Below, piece after piece: positions 48,901 to 63,300 of a DNA stretch of 64,000 nucleotides (its first letter is position 1; every line of letters starts with the position of its first letter). The notes below the pieces were generated by a model. That model was not told the DNA's origin and did no database searches. It worked only from the letters and a program-made list of their open reading frames with translations. Location of the stretch: positions 3,981,001-4,045,000 of the forward strand of contig NC_135566.1 of NCBI RefSeq assembly GCF_964340395.1, written 5' to 3'. The DNA comes from Glandiceps talaboti. Its lineage: Eukaryota; Hemichordata; Enteropneusta; Spengelidae. A program made the translations under genes and the position numbers.

Positions 48901-51900
48901 GTTATTGTCAACTAACATGTTCACATTGAGTTGTGTATATCATTCTTTATTCTGTGAATCTACAAGGAGTTGGAGAGTAATCTTAAAGACAAACTTCCCC
49001 CTGTAGACGAAACTCAGGCATTAATCAAGGTGGTACACTGTGTGACCCCCTATCCTGCTTGTTATAACTATCCAAAGAGATCTCCATTTTAAGCTTGATG
49101 CATGTTTCTTCAAAAAACTTCTTATTTCTGCGTTTTTTTCAACCAGTAATTAGTAAGGCTGCTACCAGGAATGCAAAGAGTTCATGGCATTTTTGTTTGT
49201 AGTTGTTTGATATTTGGTTGGTTTTACCAGAATGTGTTGCTACCTCTCAGCTCAGTCTGGAATGTGTATATATCCCAATATTGTAGACACACGATTGTTA
49301 GTATGCTGTGTGCATGGTGTTGATTATGCTGTCAGTAACCATAATTATTATATATGTACTCAACATATGTTGTTTTGTGTAGCAAGGTCTCTGAGCTACA
49401 TATACAGGGTATTTTTGCTAAGGTTTCAACATTCAACACATCATTGCATTTTCATGTATGTTGTGATCTCTGTGAAAGTGGTAGGTGTTAATGCAACACA
49501 ATAGTTGCATTTTCATTTGAAAGTGACATCCTGTAAAATGGGGCCTTACTCCATACATTTCAACATTTCAGCAACTTTCTGAAGATCTCAAGAAATCTCC
49601 AGACACTCTAGAAGATCTGAAGTTTGTGTTGAGGGTGATAGCAGACATCAAAGACATGTCACTCAATGTAGAGATGAGATTTGTGGATATACTAGAGAGA
49701 TATCGTACGCTAGCAATGTATGACATTGAAGTGACAGAAGAGGAAAAAACATTGTGTGACACAATTAGACAGATATGGGAGGATTTATTCCTGGAGTCAA
49801 AACACGTGGATGCCAGCCTCATTGTTGTCAAGAAGAAATTTACAGAGGTATGAGGGTTTTTTTGTTTGTTTTTTCAGATTGAATGTTGACAAACATGATA
49901 AACCACCCCATTAGCTATTGAAATATTATTGAAATACCAATCAGAAAATGGCAGTAGAGGGGATTGATCTAACATGTTTAGATGACAAGTCAGCCACTTG
50001 AACCATTTTGATCAATAATAAAGGCCAGTATTTCAATCCCAGAACATTTCTAATCTAATAGTTATTTCATCAGTGGAGCACCAAGGTTTACATAGGATCA
50101 TTCTTTTGTTCATGACCCACTTTTTCCAGAACTCTGCTAAACAATGATTTTTCATTTCTAAAACTTAATCCTAATCTGACCTGGGCCTTTAAATGCATTG
50201 AGCCTTATCCCTTCATACTTGATCCCCATTTTAAACAGTCCAGTCTCATCAAATGGCCTTGTTTCCTGAAAAACTTGATGTGTTCTTTTTCTAGTTATTT
50301 ATGTCAATTTTTTGCGAAATCTTTTATTTGTAGATCACACAAGACCAAATTACAGGATTTGGTTCAGAATTATCCAGCTTTCAAGATAGGTTTAAAATGG
50401 AAGGACCTGGAGCTTGTGGTGGAGACCTTGATAAAGGTAAGATTTACAGAATATAACATTTATCTTTAAGTTGAAATACAATAATGGCAAGTCAGCTATC
50501 TATCAGAGGCTAACACAAACACAAGCTAAACCTACTATAATCACTATAAGTCAACCGTTGTTGATGTAATTATACTCACTGTAGGGTGTTGTTTCCTCAC
50601 TTGGTGGTACATTCAACCCCGTTTACAAGGTGATATTTGCACAACCAAGGCACTACTATCTCACCTCACCCACTTGTGTGTAATGTAATATATCACATTG
50701 AACAACAAAAGATTGTGTCTACTTTAGTTAGCTTAATTTCTGCATTATTAGTATTGGAAACTCATATTATTAACTGTCTATTCCTTAACTTTCCAAACTT
50801 AAATGTTTTCTTTCCAAGCAGGATAGATGCTTTTGAAAACTCATTAATGGGCAAAATAAGCTTGCAGAAAGCTGGGTGTAAAGCTGTTGGAGTGTGTTTT
50901 TGAAAAACTTTCTTGCTTTCTTGTTTTGTGTGGTACACATGTATATTTACCATCTGTAAGTTCTCCTAGTGTCACTATTAATGTTCTTTTAATATCGTTT
51001 ATTTTAGGTCTTGAGCTTCTGGCCCTTTATCAAAAAGAATTGGCAAGTTATGAGAAGGACAGACAGGAACTGGCCAATGCAGAAAAACTGTTTGATTTAC
51101 CTATTACAATGTATCCTGATTTATTGGCTGTACAGAAAGAAATGAAAGGTTTGGAACAGATCTATGGTATCTACAAAGCACAAACGGTAAGTTATATCAA
51201 ATAATTGTAAATTTTATGATACATAATTGTAGTTTGATGGACAGAAATAGCTGGTAAAAATAGTTTTTGTCAAAATGTTACCCACAAAGAAACATTCAGG
51301 TAGCATTTGTGGAATGAACAGAAATCCTAATATGAAGGATAAGTTGTAAAAATCACAGATTTCAATTTAGATTTTATCTCAAAAATGTTTGTGAAATGAT
51401 TGAATTGATTGTTTTAAAGTATCTTTTTAGTGAATATTATGTGAAAAAGTAATTCCCTAATTGCATTCTCCACGGCAGAAATGAAAACAAAAGTATTTGT
51501 GTGCTAGAGGGCGTTGTTGTGTTTCACCAACGGAAATGCAACCTGTATCATCCTACTTCAAGTAGTTAAAATGAGATGATGTTAATAGTTTGTAGTTAAA
51601 AGTAAAGTTTAGAAGTTATTAAAACCACCTTTCTAACTGATATTACAACTTTTAAAACATTTCCTTTATTTGTTTGTTTTTTTCCAGGCTGCCCGAGAAG
51701 AGTGGGCTCAGACTTTGTGGGCCAATCTAAATGTAACCCAGCTACAGGATGGTATTGAAGGATTTATCAAACAACTAAAAAAACTGCCACGAGAATTCAA
51801 GAGTACACCATCAGCACACTTCCTGGAAGGAAAACTTAAAGAATTCAGAGAATCACTGCCATTACTTTTGGACTTGAAAAATGAAGCACTTAGAGAACGG

Positions 51901-54900
51901 TAAGTTTTGTCAGCTAAAAATATCTATTCAAGCCTTGGTTTTTTGGGAAGTGCTTACTGAGGCCTTAAAACAATGTTTGGTTCCAGTTTACTCAACCCCA
52001 GCTAGTTTTTCCCTGTCAACCCTAAACTATTTTTTATGTATTTTAGAAAAAATAATAGAATCATGAAAATTGTGAAGTCTCATGAGAAATAGTGGATGCA
52101 GAAACTGACATCAATTTGAAAAGACAATATAAAACTGTTCTTCCAATCTGTAATGGCCGTACATCTGATGAGAAGTAACCAATAACACAGAGACTATATG
52201 GAAAACAACAGAAAACATAACTACCTGAACTAGACACTCATATATAAAACAAAATCTACCTACCCCATCTATTCTAAAATTGAGCGTAATCGGAACCACA
52301 CAATTTTTTTAGGCCTAACTATAGCATGGAAAGAGCTCATTCACCAGAAGGCTGTATATAACATTAACATTACTGTACATTTATGATCAACACACTTAAT
52401 TTGACAAGTTAAAGTTGTTGTTTTGCTATCGAGGTAACAGTAAAAACACTTATACTGCTGAACAAAGAAGGATTATAATTGAGTAGATAGCTTGGTTTAC
52501 AGTAGTTCAGCAAGTAAAACTCCTCTCAACTACTATACTACTGTGTCCACAGTGTTGCCGCATTCAGTAGTACTAGTATCTATAAAAACAAGCTAAACTT
52601 GCAAATGATAAGCTTCCATCATAAGTGTTTGTTATCACGTACATGCATGCACAGTCTTCTGGTAAATGCTCCCTTTTCATGCTGTGTATATTGAGATGCA
52701 CACAATATTATCATGAAACCATTATAACCCAAATATTTCAAAGGACTGAGCCCCCTCCTCGAAACATTTGGGATAGAAGTGGATGGCATCGTGATAGACT
52801 GAATCTCAGTTAAATTTTAGATGCATATAGATTTGGAAATCATAACTATATAATTGTAGGGCGAAAGTCCCAACTAATAGGTACAATGTCAAATCATAGG
52901 GTAAAACCCATAACTCTACAATTTCTGATGAGAATTCTGAAACTCACTCTAGACTAATGTTTTCTTCATGTGTTTTGTTTTGTTTCTTTTAACAGTCATT
53001 GGAAGGAACTGATGGCTAAGACAGGCAAGGACTTTGACATGAATCCAGAGACGCTGACACTGGAAAAACTCTTTGAGATGGAACTACACAACTATGCTGA
53101 AACCATTGCTGGCATTGTGACCAGTGCATCTAAGGAGTTGAGCATTGAAAAGGTAAGAATGGGCAGGATGGAAAAAAGGATAGCCACAGAGAGACATATA
53201 TGTTGTATATACATAGGGTGGAAGAGGGATGGGGGGGGGGGGGGTATGATGAGACATGCTCGTAGTGTGATGTCACTGAATTACTACTAGTATTGTACCT
53301 AGGTTTTTTAAGAAACTTATGTGATTACAAGTAGAACATGTACAGAAATTGATATAAAAACTGAATTAACTGACTATCATAATAAATCAGAGATAAAGAA
53401 TAAAATTCCATGTGTTCAAATCTTTGAACATATGATTATGACTTTTTAAAATGGTTTATTTTTTGTGTGAATGTAAAACTTTTCAGCAAATGAGTAAATA
53501 AATGTTATTGTAATGCATTGTTAAATAGTTTGTATCTTTGTATTGTTTACCATCATTCAGGGTATCAAAGAAGTACAGGACACGTGGGATGCCATGAAAT
53601 TCCAAGTTCAGAAGTACATGAAAGGAACTCAAGAGAGGGGTTTTATTCTTGGATCTGTAGATGAAGTTCTTCAGATTTTGGACGACAATGCCATGAATTT
53701 ACAATCCATGTCAGCCTCTAGGTTCATTGGACCTTTCCTAACAAACGTACAAAATTGGGAAAAGAGTCTTTCCCTCATTGCAGAAGTTTTGGAGGTGAGA
53801 GCATCACTTATGTACTCAAAGAAATACTCTATGCCTGCAAAAGAAAGCTGCTTTTCTTGCATTGTCTTTTCAAAGAGATATGTACAGAGTCTTTCAAATG
53901 ATCTATTCACAAGTATCAATTATACAATTTGTAAACTTTTATTAAAATCTGATTAATTTTGATAGGAAACATAATTGTGCTGAAATGCAGTGATAACTTA
54001 CAGGTTTCCTGTAGCTGTATTGGTGGGTTCATAGATTGAAAAACATCTCAGTTTAATCTCTGCTTGCATGCAACATACTACTTTATGCAAAGTTTCAAAC
54101 CTACAATATTTATGTTACAACTATGAACCAACTGAATTTTTTTTAATTGGTGACATTTCATATTAAAGTAAGTATTTTTGTTTGTTTTCCCTACATTAGA
54201 TCTGGATGGTGGTACAACGAAAGTGGATGTATTTGGAGAGTATCTTTATAGGTGGTGATATTAGATCTCAGTTGCCTGAAGAAGCAAAGAAATTTGATAC
54301 CATTGACAAAGTTTTCAAAAAGGTACTAAAAAAATTTATGAAAATATCACAATAGATTTGTTATAGTGCTTGACAGACCCATTTTTTACCGTTTTTACCG
54401 TTTTCTTACCTTTGTGTCAAGAACCCTTTCTTGAACCTAACTGCATCTGTATTGCATCTGTGAGTTATTTGTTTTTGTTGTATCTGTAGATAATGCAAGA
54501 AACACATAAAAACCCCAAAATCAAAGACGCCACTCATGAACCAAACCGTCTACAAGATCTTGAAAACATAAGTGCAGGTCTAGAGAAATGCCAGAAGAGT
54601 TTGAATGATTATCTAGACTCCAAACGTAATGCCTTCCCAAGATTCTTCTTCATCTCAGATGATGAATTGTTGTCAATCCTTGGTAGCAGTGACCCTACCT
54701 GTGTACAAGAACACATGATTAAGGTGAGTCTTCTGATTGGTTGATGTGTATGAACATGTGAACAATGTGACTGATCTGATTGGCTGATGTCAATGCGTAA
54801 TCAAGGCTCTGGTTCTGGTTGGTTGGTTGGTTGGTTGGTTGGTTGATGAGTAAGAACATATGATCAATGGTATAGTGCTGATTGGATGATGTGTAAGAGC

Positions 54901-57344
54901 ATATGTGATCTAGCTGAGTGATCTGATTGGCTAAAGCTTGAGGAATACCATAATGGAGGTGTGTGTTCTGATTGGCTGCTGTGTAAGAACATATGATCAA
55001 GATGAATAAACAGATTGGCTTACACAAATACAGTATTAAGGTATTAAAGCGTGGATGAAGCATATAAACATGTGATAGAGTTGTGAGATCTTTACTTTCA
55101 GCATTATGAAATGAAGTGAGCAGTCTGATGGGCAAATATGTCAAAAATGACATCAGTGTTGTGAGTAATCATGTTGTTATTGCACCATAACAATACATTA
55201 GACTGCTGTCAGTATTTCAACAAAAAATCTTTGTCAAAATGAAATATATTCTGACCTAGAATGTTTTGTGTTCTCTAGATGTATGACAACATAGCAGCCC
55301 TGAGATTTGAAGAGAGCAGTAGTTCCAGTGAGTTGAATGCTGCCGCTATGATCTCTGCAGAAGGTGAAGTTATGGACTTCAAACAGAAAGTACCTGCTGA
55401 GGGCAGGGTTGAAGATTGGATGACCAATGTACTCAATGAAATGAGACGTACAAACAGACTGATTACCAAAGAGGCTATCTTTAAATATTGTGAAACTACT
55501 CAGAGGTAGGCTTTGAAAGATGATATTTGACATGAAGCAGAATATATGAATATGAATATGAATATGAATATGAATATAAATATAAATATAAATATAAATA
55601 TAAATATAAATATAAATATAAATATGAATATGAATATGAAATCATTGCTGTCTACTTGCATTCATAAATTTGATGAAATGTGTGGATACAATAGGGCACA
55701 CCTATAAAATGAAGAATTTAAAGTGAGCAATAACAATTTTGTTTAAAGTCCATGGTGTCTTATATAATAAATCTCACCTCAACCTTGGCTCCCCAGCCTG
55801 TGTACACATGTTGTTGATCAAGTTGACTGTAGCAGGCAAGTTTACAATTGTGGTCATTTGTGGGGGGATAGTACAAATCAGCATTATCTTTGATAAGGGG
55901 TCTTAGTCTAACTCTATCCCTATCCCTAATCAAACCAGTGCCTGCTAAGCCAATTTGACATGCCACTGTTAGGAATTTCTTATAACACATCAAAATTAGG
56001 TGTTACCATATCCCTTACTATGTGTATGTAGTGACTCTGAACAAAATACACTTTATATCATTTTGACCTACAAAAAAAAGTGTTTTTAATAAGAAGGCAC
56101 ACAAGGTATTTAACCTTTTCCTATTTGAATACAGGGTTATTCTATCCACATGACAAAGGCACCCACTATCCCCCAATTGTGCACTGTAATCTACCACAAT
56201 GCAACAACAAAAGTTTTAGTTTGTGTCTATCAGAGATTGCCAACAGTATGATTTGTTTGTTAAAGTAATAACTGTTTGAATTCTTCTTCCTTTGACAGGG
56301 TTGAATGGATGAACCTGTATCAGGGTATGATTGTGTTAGCTGGCAATCAAGTCTGGTGGACATGGGAAGTGGAAGACGTCTTCCGTAAATTTAAGAAAGG
56401 TGACAAAGGTGCTATGAAGAATTACGCCAAGAAGATGCACAAACAGATAGATGAGCTGGTAGTACAGGTATGTTTATGTATACAAATCACTGAATGTTAT
56501 GAGTTTGACAAACTAGATCAATTATCTACATTCCGAGCTCAGATACCGGCAAGCCTATCAGCAATATAGTTTCTAACTTAAAAGGGCAAGTTAGAAGTCG
56601 TTGGATGAAGTTTATTTTAGGAGATGTGGCTATTTGGGGGTATTATTCTTGAGTTTTAAGTTGTGTAAACTTTAATAGCTCTCCCAGCTAAGCATTTATC
56701 CCACCTTAAAATGCTCCCCTATCTGACTTTATACCCATTTATGTTTACTTTATTCATTTCCAGCAGTCAACATTTTTAACATACACTGGATGTATCTAGG
56801 CATATGGCAAAAATAACACTTTGTGAATACAGGGTTCTGCAATCAAAGCTCCAGAGACATCTATAACAATCTCCTCATTAAATAAAACAAGAATGAGATT
56901 GGTTATTGGTGTAGATGTAACAGTTGAGTGTTTACATTATGTTTGATAATCATTTCTATAATGTGGTCTTTGTTTCTTTAGGTCCGATCTCCACTCTCTA
57001 AGAATGACAGAGCCAAGTTCAATACTGTACTTATTATTGATGTACATGCAAGGGACATCATAGATGGCTTTGTAAGAGACAGGTAAATATCAATCCAATC
57101 AATATGGGCATGACTGCTTTCATGAAATGTTAAATTGGGGATCATTTTCTTGCTACTTTAGTCATGAATATTCATCAGATGTATTAACAGTTTACATGTA
57201 CATGAACACAATGTATACCAATTTCTCGTACATGTTGCAATTGATAATATACATATACATTATACATAATATACGTACACATACACATGTATACGCATAC
57301 ACATACATATTATACATATACATATACATTATACATTATACATA

Positions 57345-57397
<53 letters not shown>

Positions 57398-60300
57398 TAT
57401 ATATATACATATACATATACATATACATACATAGATACATATACTCATTTGTTTTTGCTGTATAAAATAACGCCAGTCCTTCCTGTTGTTTCCTTACAGT
57501 ATCATGGATGCCAGGGAATTTGAATGGGAAAGTCAGTTGAGATTCTACTGGGATAAAGAGCCGGATGAGTTAAACGTGAGGCAGTGTACCGGTACATTTG
57601 GTTACGGTTATGAATACATGGGTTTGAATGGAAGACTGGTCATCACACCACTCACTGACAGAATCTATCTAACACTTACACAAGTAAGTATTGTCTTTCA
57701 ACTATGATAATAACACTTTAAGGTATGATAGGTGCTGTGTCTTCAAATATTCTGTACAATCAAATTAATCAAGCTGACTGGACTGAACATTGAACTTGGC
57801 TTCACCACAGACTTAGTCTCTTAATCCGTTATGAATCAAGTTCATTGTATTTGTGAAACATAACTGCAAGTTTGTTACTTATGTAGAAATATAATATTCA
57901 ATCATGCCATAATGTATTGAGTATAAAAACTTTCTGACATATAGATAATGGGAATTTCATAGATAATAGTTTTTGTTCATATATATTTGTTCATAAAAAT
58001 GTTAGTTCCACCAAGTCTATTGACAGATGTATGCTGTCGTAGGTTTGACATCTTGCATACAGTTTTATCTCAAATTGTAGACTTAAGCACAACAATACAC
58101 TAATTAGTATTTATCTGCAGTGTGTCACTCATTACATCATGTTTTTAAAATTATGACATCATCTTTGATTCCTATCATATTGATGATTACAGGCATTGTC
58201 TATGCAACTTGGTGGTGCACCTGCTGGACCTGCTGGTACAGGGAAAACAGAAACTACCAAAGATTTAGCCAAAGCATTAGGTCTACTGTGTGTTGTTACC
58301 AACTGTGGTGAGGGTATGGATTACAAGGTAAGCACCCCCTGCAGTGACCTTTAACCTTGAGCTACCAGATTACACAAATTTATTTTATTTTTATTTTATT
58401 TTTTTGCCAAGACATAAACATACTTTGATTGATGCATTTGGTCATCACAACTCATATTTAGTTTGTGAAATGAAAATTTGTGAATGTTGAAAAATATTCT
58501 ATGTTTTGATATTGTTGTATACAAACTAGATATGTAGAAATCTTTTTGTGGTCACAGCTAAGGTGATGTTTGCTATGATATCTAATTCTGTTTTTACTAT
58601 TTGTATTTTTTAGGCCATTGGCAAGATTTTCTCTGGTCTATGTCAGTGTGGTGCATGGGGTTGTTTTGATGAATTCAACCGTATTGATGTCTCTGTCTTG
58701 TCTGTCATCTCATCACAAATCCAAACCATCAGGAATGCTCTCATTCATCACCTGAAAAAATTCCAGGTACTGTATTAAATTCATTCTGTTACCGCTAATT
58801 GAGTGATTGTCAATATAATCTTAACACATCACATTTGGCTTACTGTGAATTGTAGTGTTAATCAGTTTCTGTTGTATATACTGGATTACGCTTTGTTGTG
58901 GAGTATGTAGTGCATTGCATTGCAGTGCACTGCAGTATGGTATGTTGTAGTATACAGTGCAATGTAGCGCAATGTGGTGTCGTATATATAGTACAATGTA
59001 ATAATAGTATAGTGCAACTACAACAACAAGACAATCTCTTCTGAGACATGTGCCAAATATCCCATTGTAGTACACCCCTGATGATGCTGACGAGACACGA
59101 AAATGTGGGATTTTGTTTCCAAGAAATGTTTTGACTCTCTGAGTAGAAGTGTGCATACCAAGTACATAGAAGTACAATACAGTGTAGAACTGTAACGTGG
59201 GACTGCATAGAAAGCCATTATAGTTAAGTGTTTGAAAAGTGACTGAATTTAAATTTGAGAGAGAAACATATCTAATATTAAATATATTATGCTGACAGCT
59301 TATGATATTTTTATCTACAGTTTGAAGGAAGTGAGATTGCCATGGATGATCGTATGGGTATCTTTATCACCATGAATCCAGGTTATGCTGGTCGTACTGA
59401 ACTACCAGAGAGTGTTAAAGCTCTCTTCAGACCAGTGGTGGTAATTGTGCCTGATTTACAACAGATCTGTGAAATCATGTTGTTTTCAGAAGGTTTTCTC
59501 ATGGCAAAGGTCAGTATTATAGCCTCTTCACCTGTTACTTATACTATATGTAAGTCATTATTCAACTTTACTTTGAGTGAAAGGTTGAGAAGTATTGGAC
59601 ACAGAATGTATACATATCGCAGAACAAACATGAAGTTTTCTATGAAGAAACTGGATATTCCGAACAAAACTCAACAATCTATTATGAAGATAACATATTC
59701 TGACAAGCTTTTTGCCTTATGAATGATTATCACCAGGTCAACTAATGTGGTAAACAGGATCAAAAAATATGCAACACCTCACGTGATATACATTTTTAAT
59801 GATTATTTACGTTACCACGTGTTGAAGAGTAGTTGGTCATAAGTATAAGCTGAGAGGGTGATTGAAATGTACAAAAAACATGAAAATGTATATTTCTATG
59901 GCAGGGGGTTGTGTATGGCAAGGGGTTGTGTATGGTAAGGGGTTGTGTATGGTGGGGTTTCGTTTATTATTCATGTTTCAGAAGAAGTAGTCTTCCACTA
60001 TTGACACATTTAATCAAATACCCTTTGTTCCACAGGTGTTAGCCAAGAAGATGACAGTACTGTACAAGCTAGCAAAAGAGCAGCTTTCCAAACAACATCA
60101 TTATGATTTTGGTTTACGTGCTCTCAAATCTGTACTTGTCATGGCTGGTGAACTCAAGAGAGGTGCTTCTGAACTGCCAGAGGTTTGTAGTCATAATGTC
60201 CAACATTTTACAGCTCAAAACTTCTCATAGTCCTAAGGGTCAGCAAAACTGAGCTTATTTCAGTTTGTATTGGAAATCGTTAGTTGTCAAATTTTGGTGT

Positions 60301-63300
60301 TCTGGTATTTCTCACAGGAATCAAGTTCTCATAATTTAGATCCCATTATATTTTATATTCACAAGCTTTAACTAATACAATATTGATTTGCCAAGTTATA
60401 TATCGTACCTGACTCTGAGAAAGATTAAAGATTTAAACAAAACAAAAGTCAATGTGTTTTGGTATTACTTGAAACTTATCATGCTTAGGTATGTATATTA
60501 CATTTCTCATTGAATGCCATAGTCCATGGACGTATCACATCAAACAATAACAACTTTCTTCCAAAACTTCTAAGTTTTCTAACTGTCATAAAAACTAATT
60601 GAATATCTTTGTCATGTATTCCAGGATGTTGTGTTGATGAGAGCTCTTCGTGATATGAATCAACCCAAGTTTGTCTTTGAAGATGTACCACTCTTCTTGG
60701 GTCTCATCGCTGATCTGTTCCCTGGTCTGGATGTACCACGTGTACGCTATCCTAACTTCAACGATGCTGTTGAACAAGTGCTGGTAGACAATAGTTATCT
60801 CATGCTGCCACAACAGGTCAGTTTTTACTTAGTTTCCCCTTTTGTTTTTTTATGGTGCATTTTTGGCAAATGTCAATATCACCTACAAACATTCAAAATG
60901 CAGGACTATGAAAAAATGGAAATTATTTTCAAATGTGTGTAGCAACAGGTAAAATTTATGAATATAAACACTGAAATTTTGGTAAGACTTGGAGAAGTTC
61001 ATTACTTGCAGGAATGAAAATATTTGTATCGCATGAATAAAAAATTCATAAAGAATCCAAGCAAAATGCTCAACCACTTTCTCAAAATTTTATTTCTGTT
61101 ATTGCTAAGTATTGTGTTAGTAAGTTTCTTATTTGTCCAATATCAATGCTTTTCAGAATTGTATTACTTGCTAGTGTACAATTCTTTTTCGTTGTTACTC
61201 TGCATCACTGGAGAGGCTGTAATGGGAATAAAAATAAAATGTGATCTGTTCCTGTTTGTTCCTTGAAGGTTGACAAAGTTGTGCAGTTGTATGAGACCAT
61301 GTTGACCAGACATACCACTATGGTAGTGGGTCCTACTGGTGGTGGAAAGTCAGTGGTTATCAATACTTTATGCCAAGCACAAACAAGGTAGGTACTCATC
61401 CCATGTCTATGACAAAAAATAAACTTTAGAGAGTACATTGACATGTATACTCTTGTTGTATCATATAGTCTAAAGACTGATAGTTTTATGCTATAGATAA
61501 GTTTGTATTAGAATTAAAATTTAGGTGAGGGAAAGCAGTTGTCTGGAAATCTGGAAATAGTTTGTCCAGATTAAAAGACTGGTCTTATGGTTATCTTTGT
61601 GGTTCCACTTAAGATAACATTAATCGAGACCCTGGGATTGAAACCCTAGCCTGTAACATAAAAATCAGAATAATAGATATACATGGCTTTCTTACCTTTT
61701 ATGAATGTCCTTGTTTTTGGTGTGTGTGAGAGAAAGGTAATATTATGTATTTGTAATGTATACATTTTCTGTTGTGTGGCATGAGCTGGGTGTAGTGAAC
61801 TGTGATGAATATAATATTACTATATTTTCACTTAAATAGGCTTTTATAGAATCTTGGTAACCGAAGTGGAAATCTGGTCAAATGTAAGGTGTCACTAACA
61901 TATTCACTCAATACTCAATGACATACTTATTATTTGGGCGAGGAGTGCAGCAGAGTGTTTGAAACTTTGCTTTCTTAATATTAATATTAAACCACAAAAT
62001 ACAACTTCAAATCAAAAAGTATATATCTAAGCAATAGATTATAAATAACTTGTGTCTTGTTTCTTACAGGCTTGGACTCACCACCAAGTTGTTTATCCTG
62101 AATCCTAAGGCCATGTCTGTCATAGAACTGTACGGTATACTAGATCCAAACACCCGTGATTGGACGGATGGTCTGCTGTCTAATATTTTCCGAGACATCA
62201 ACAGACCAACTGATAAAAATGAGAGGAAGTACATCCTGTTTGATGGAGATGTAGATGCATTGTGGGTAGAAAACATGAACTCTGTCATGGACGACAACAA
62301 ACTATTAACACTAGCTAATGGTGAACGTATCCGTCTACAAAAACATTGTGCATTGCTCTTTGAGGTAAGTCTATCGTTGTCATATCATTGAGCCAAAAAA
62401 CTAAAAATACTGAATTTATAAAGTGGTACACAGTCTGTAACTGAAACCAGATTTTCAACTGGAGTCATTTGACAAGTTTTAAAATATGCTATGCACTCTT
62501 AGCCTTAGCCTGAAATTTGTGTAGAAGTAAATGTGAGTCAATACAGTGTGTTAGCGGTTAGTTGTAAAGAAAGAGGTTTCAAAACTGAAATTGGTGTTTT
62601 TCATATTTTTTGGTAACCAAAAAATTACATCACAATGTCATTTTTTTAACGGATGAATTCCTGCTGAGAGCTTTACATATAACTGAATATTATTCATCAT
62701 ATTCATTGACAAGTAGTTGAGATAAACATATTTTTTTTCAACATGAAACTAAAGTGATTGAATACCACAAAGTTACAGACTGTGTCCCTTTAATGGTTGC
62801 TAGTTTTAAAGTCATAACATTTTTCAAATTGTGCTTACATCACCATGACATTTTTTTTCTCATTATCAAACCAGGTTGGTGATCTCCAATATGCATCACC
62901 AGCTACAGTGTCCAGATGTGGTATGGTGTATGTTGACCCTAAGAACTTGGGTTACCTACCCTACTGGGAGAAATGGGTGAATGCTAGACAGAACAAAGAA
63001 GAACAAACAGATTTAAAACGTCTGTTTGACAAATACGTACCACCTTGTATTGATATGATTATAGAGGGTATTGTAGATGGAAGGCAAGGTCAGAAGATGA
63101 AGACTATTATCCCCCTGACCAATCTCAATCTGGTAAGTTCTAAATCAAACATTTAATATACCATAATTGCTAAAAGGTTACCTCTGTAAGTATTATGTCA
63201 GATACTAGTAATTTAAACAATTATTACAAATGTACCAGTGATAACTTTCATTGACACACATGCATTCTAATGGTATTCACATTGCAGTGTTATTGTACAT

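Noticed and set aside
58821-59218. Overlapping minus-strand open frames rich in Tyr, Ile and Cys
   Set aside because: They lie in DNAH10 intron 34, follow a TGCA/TGTA-rich low-complexity stretch, and show no domain or splice support.
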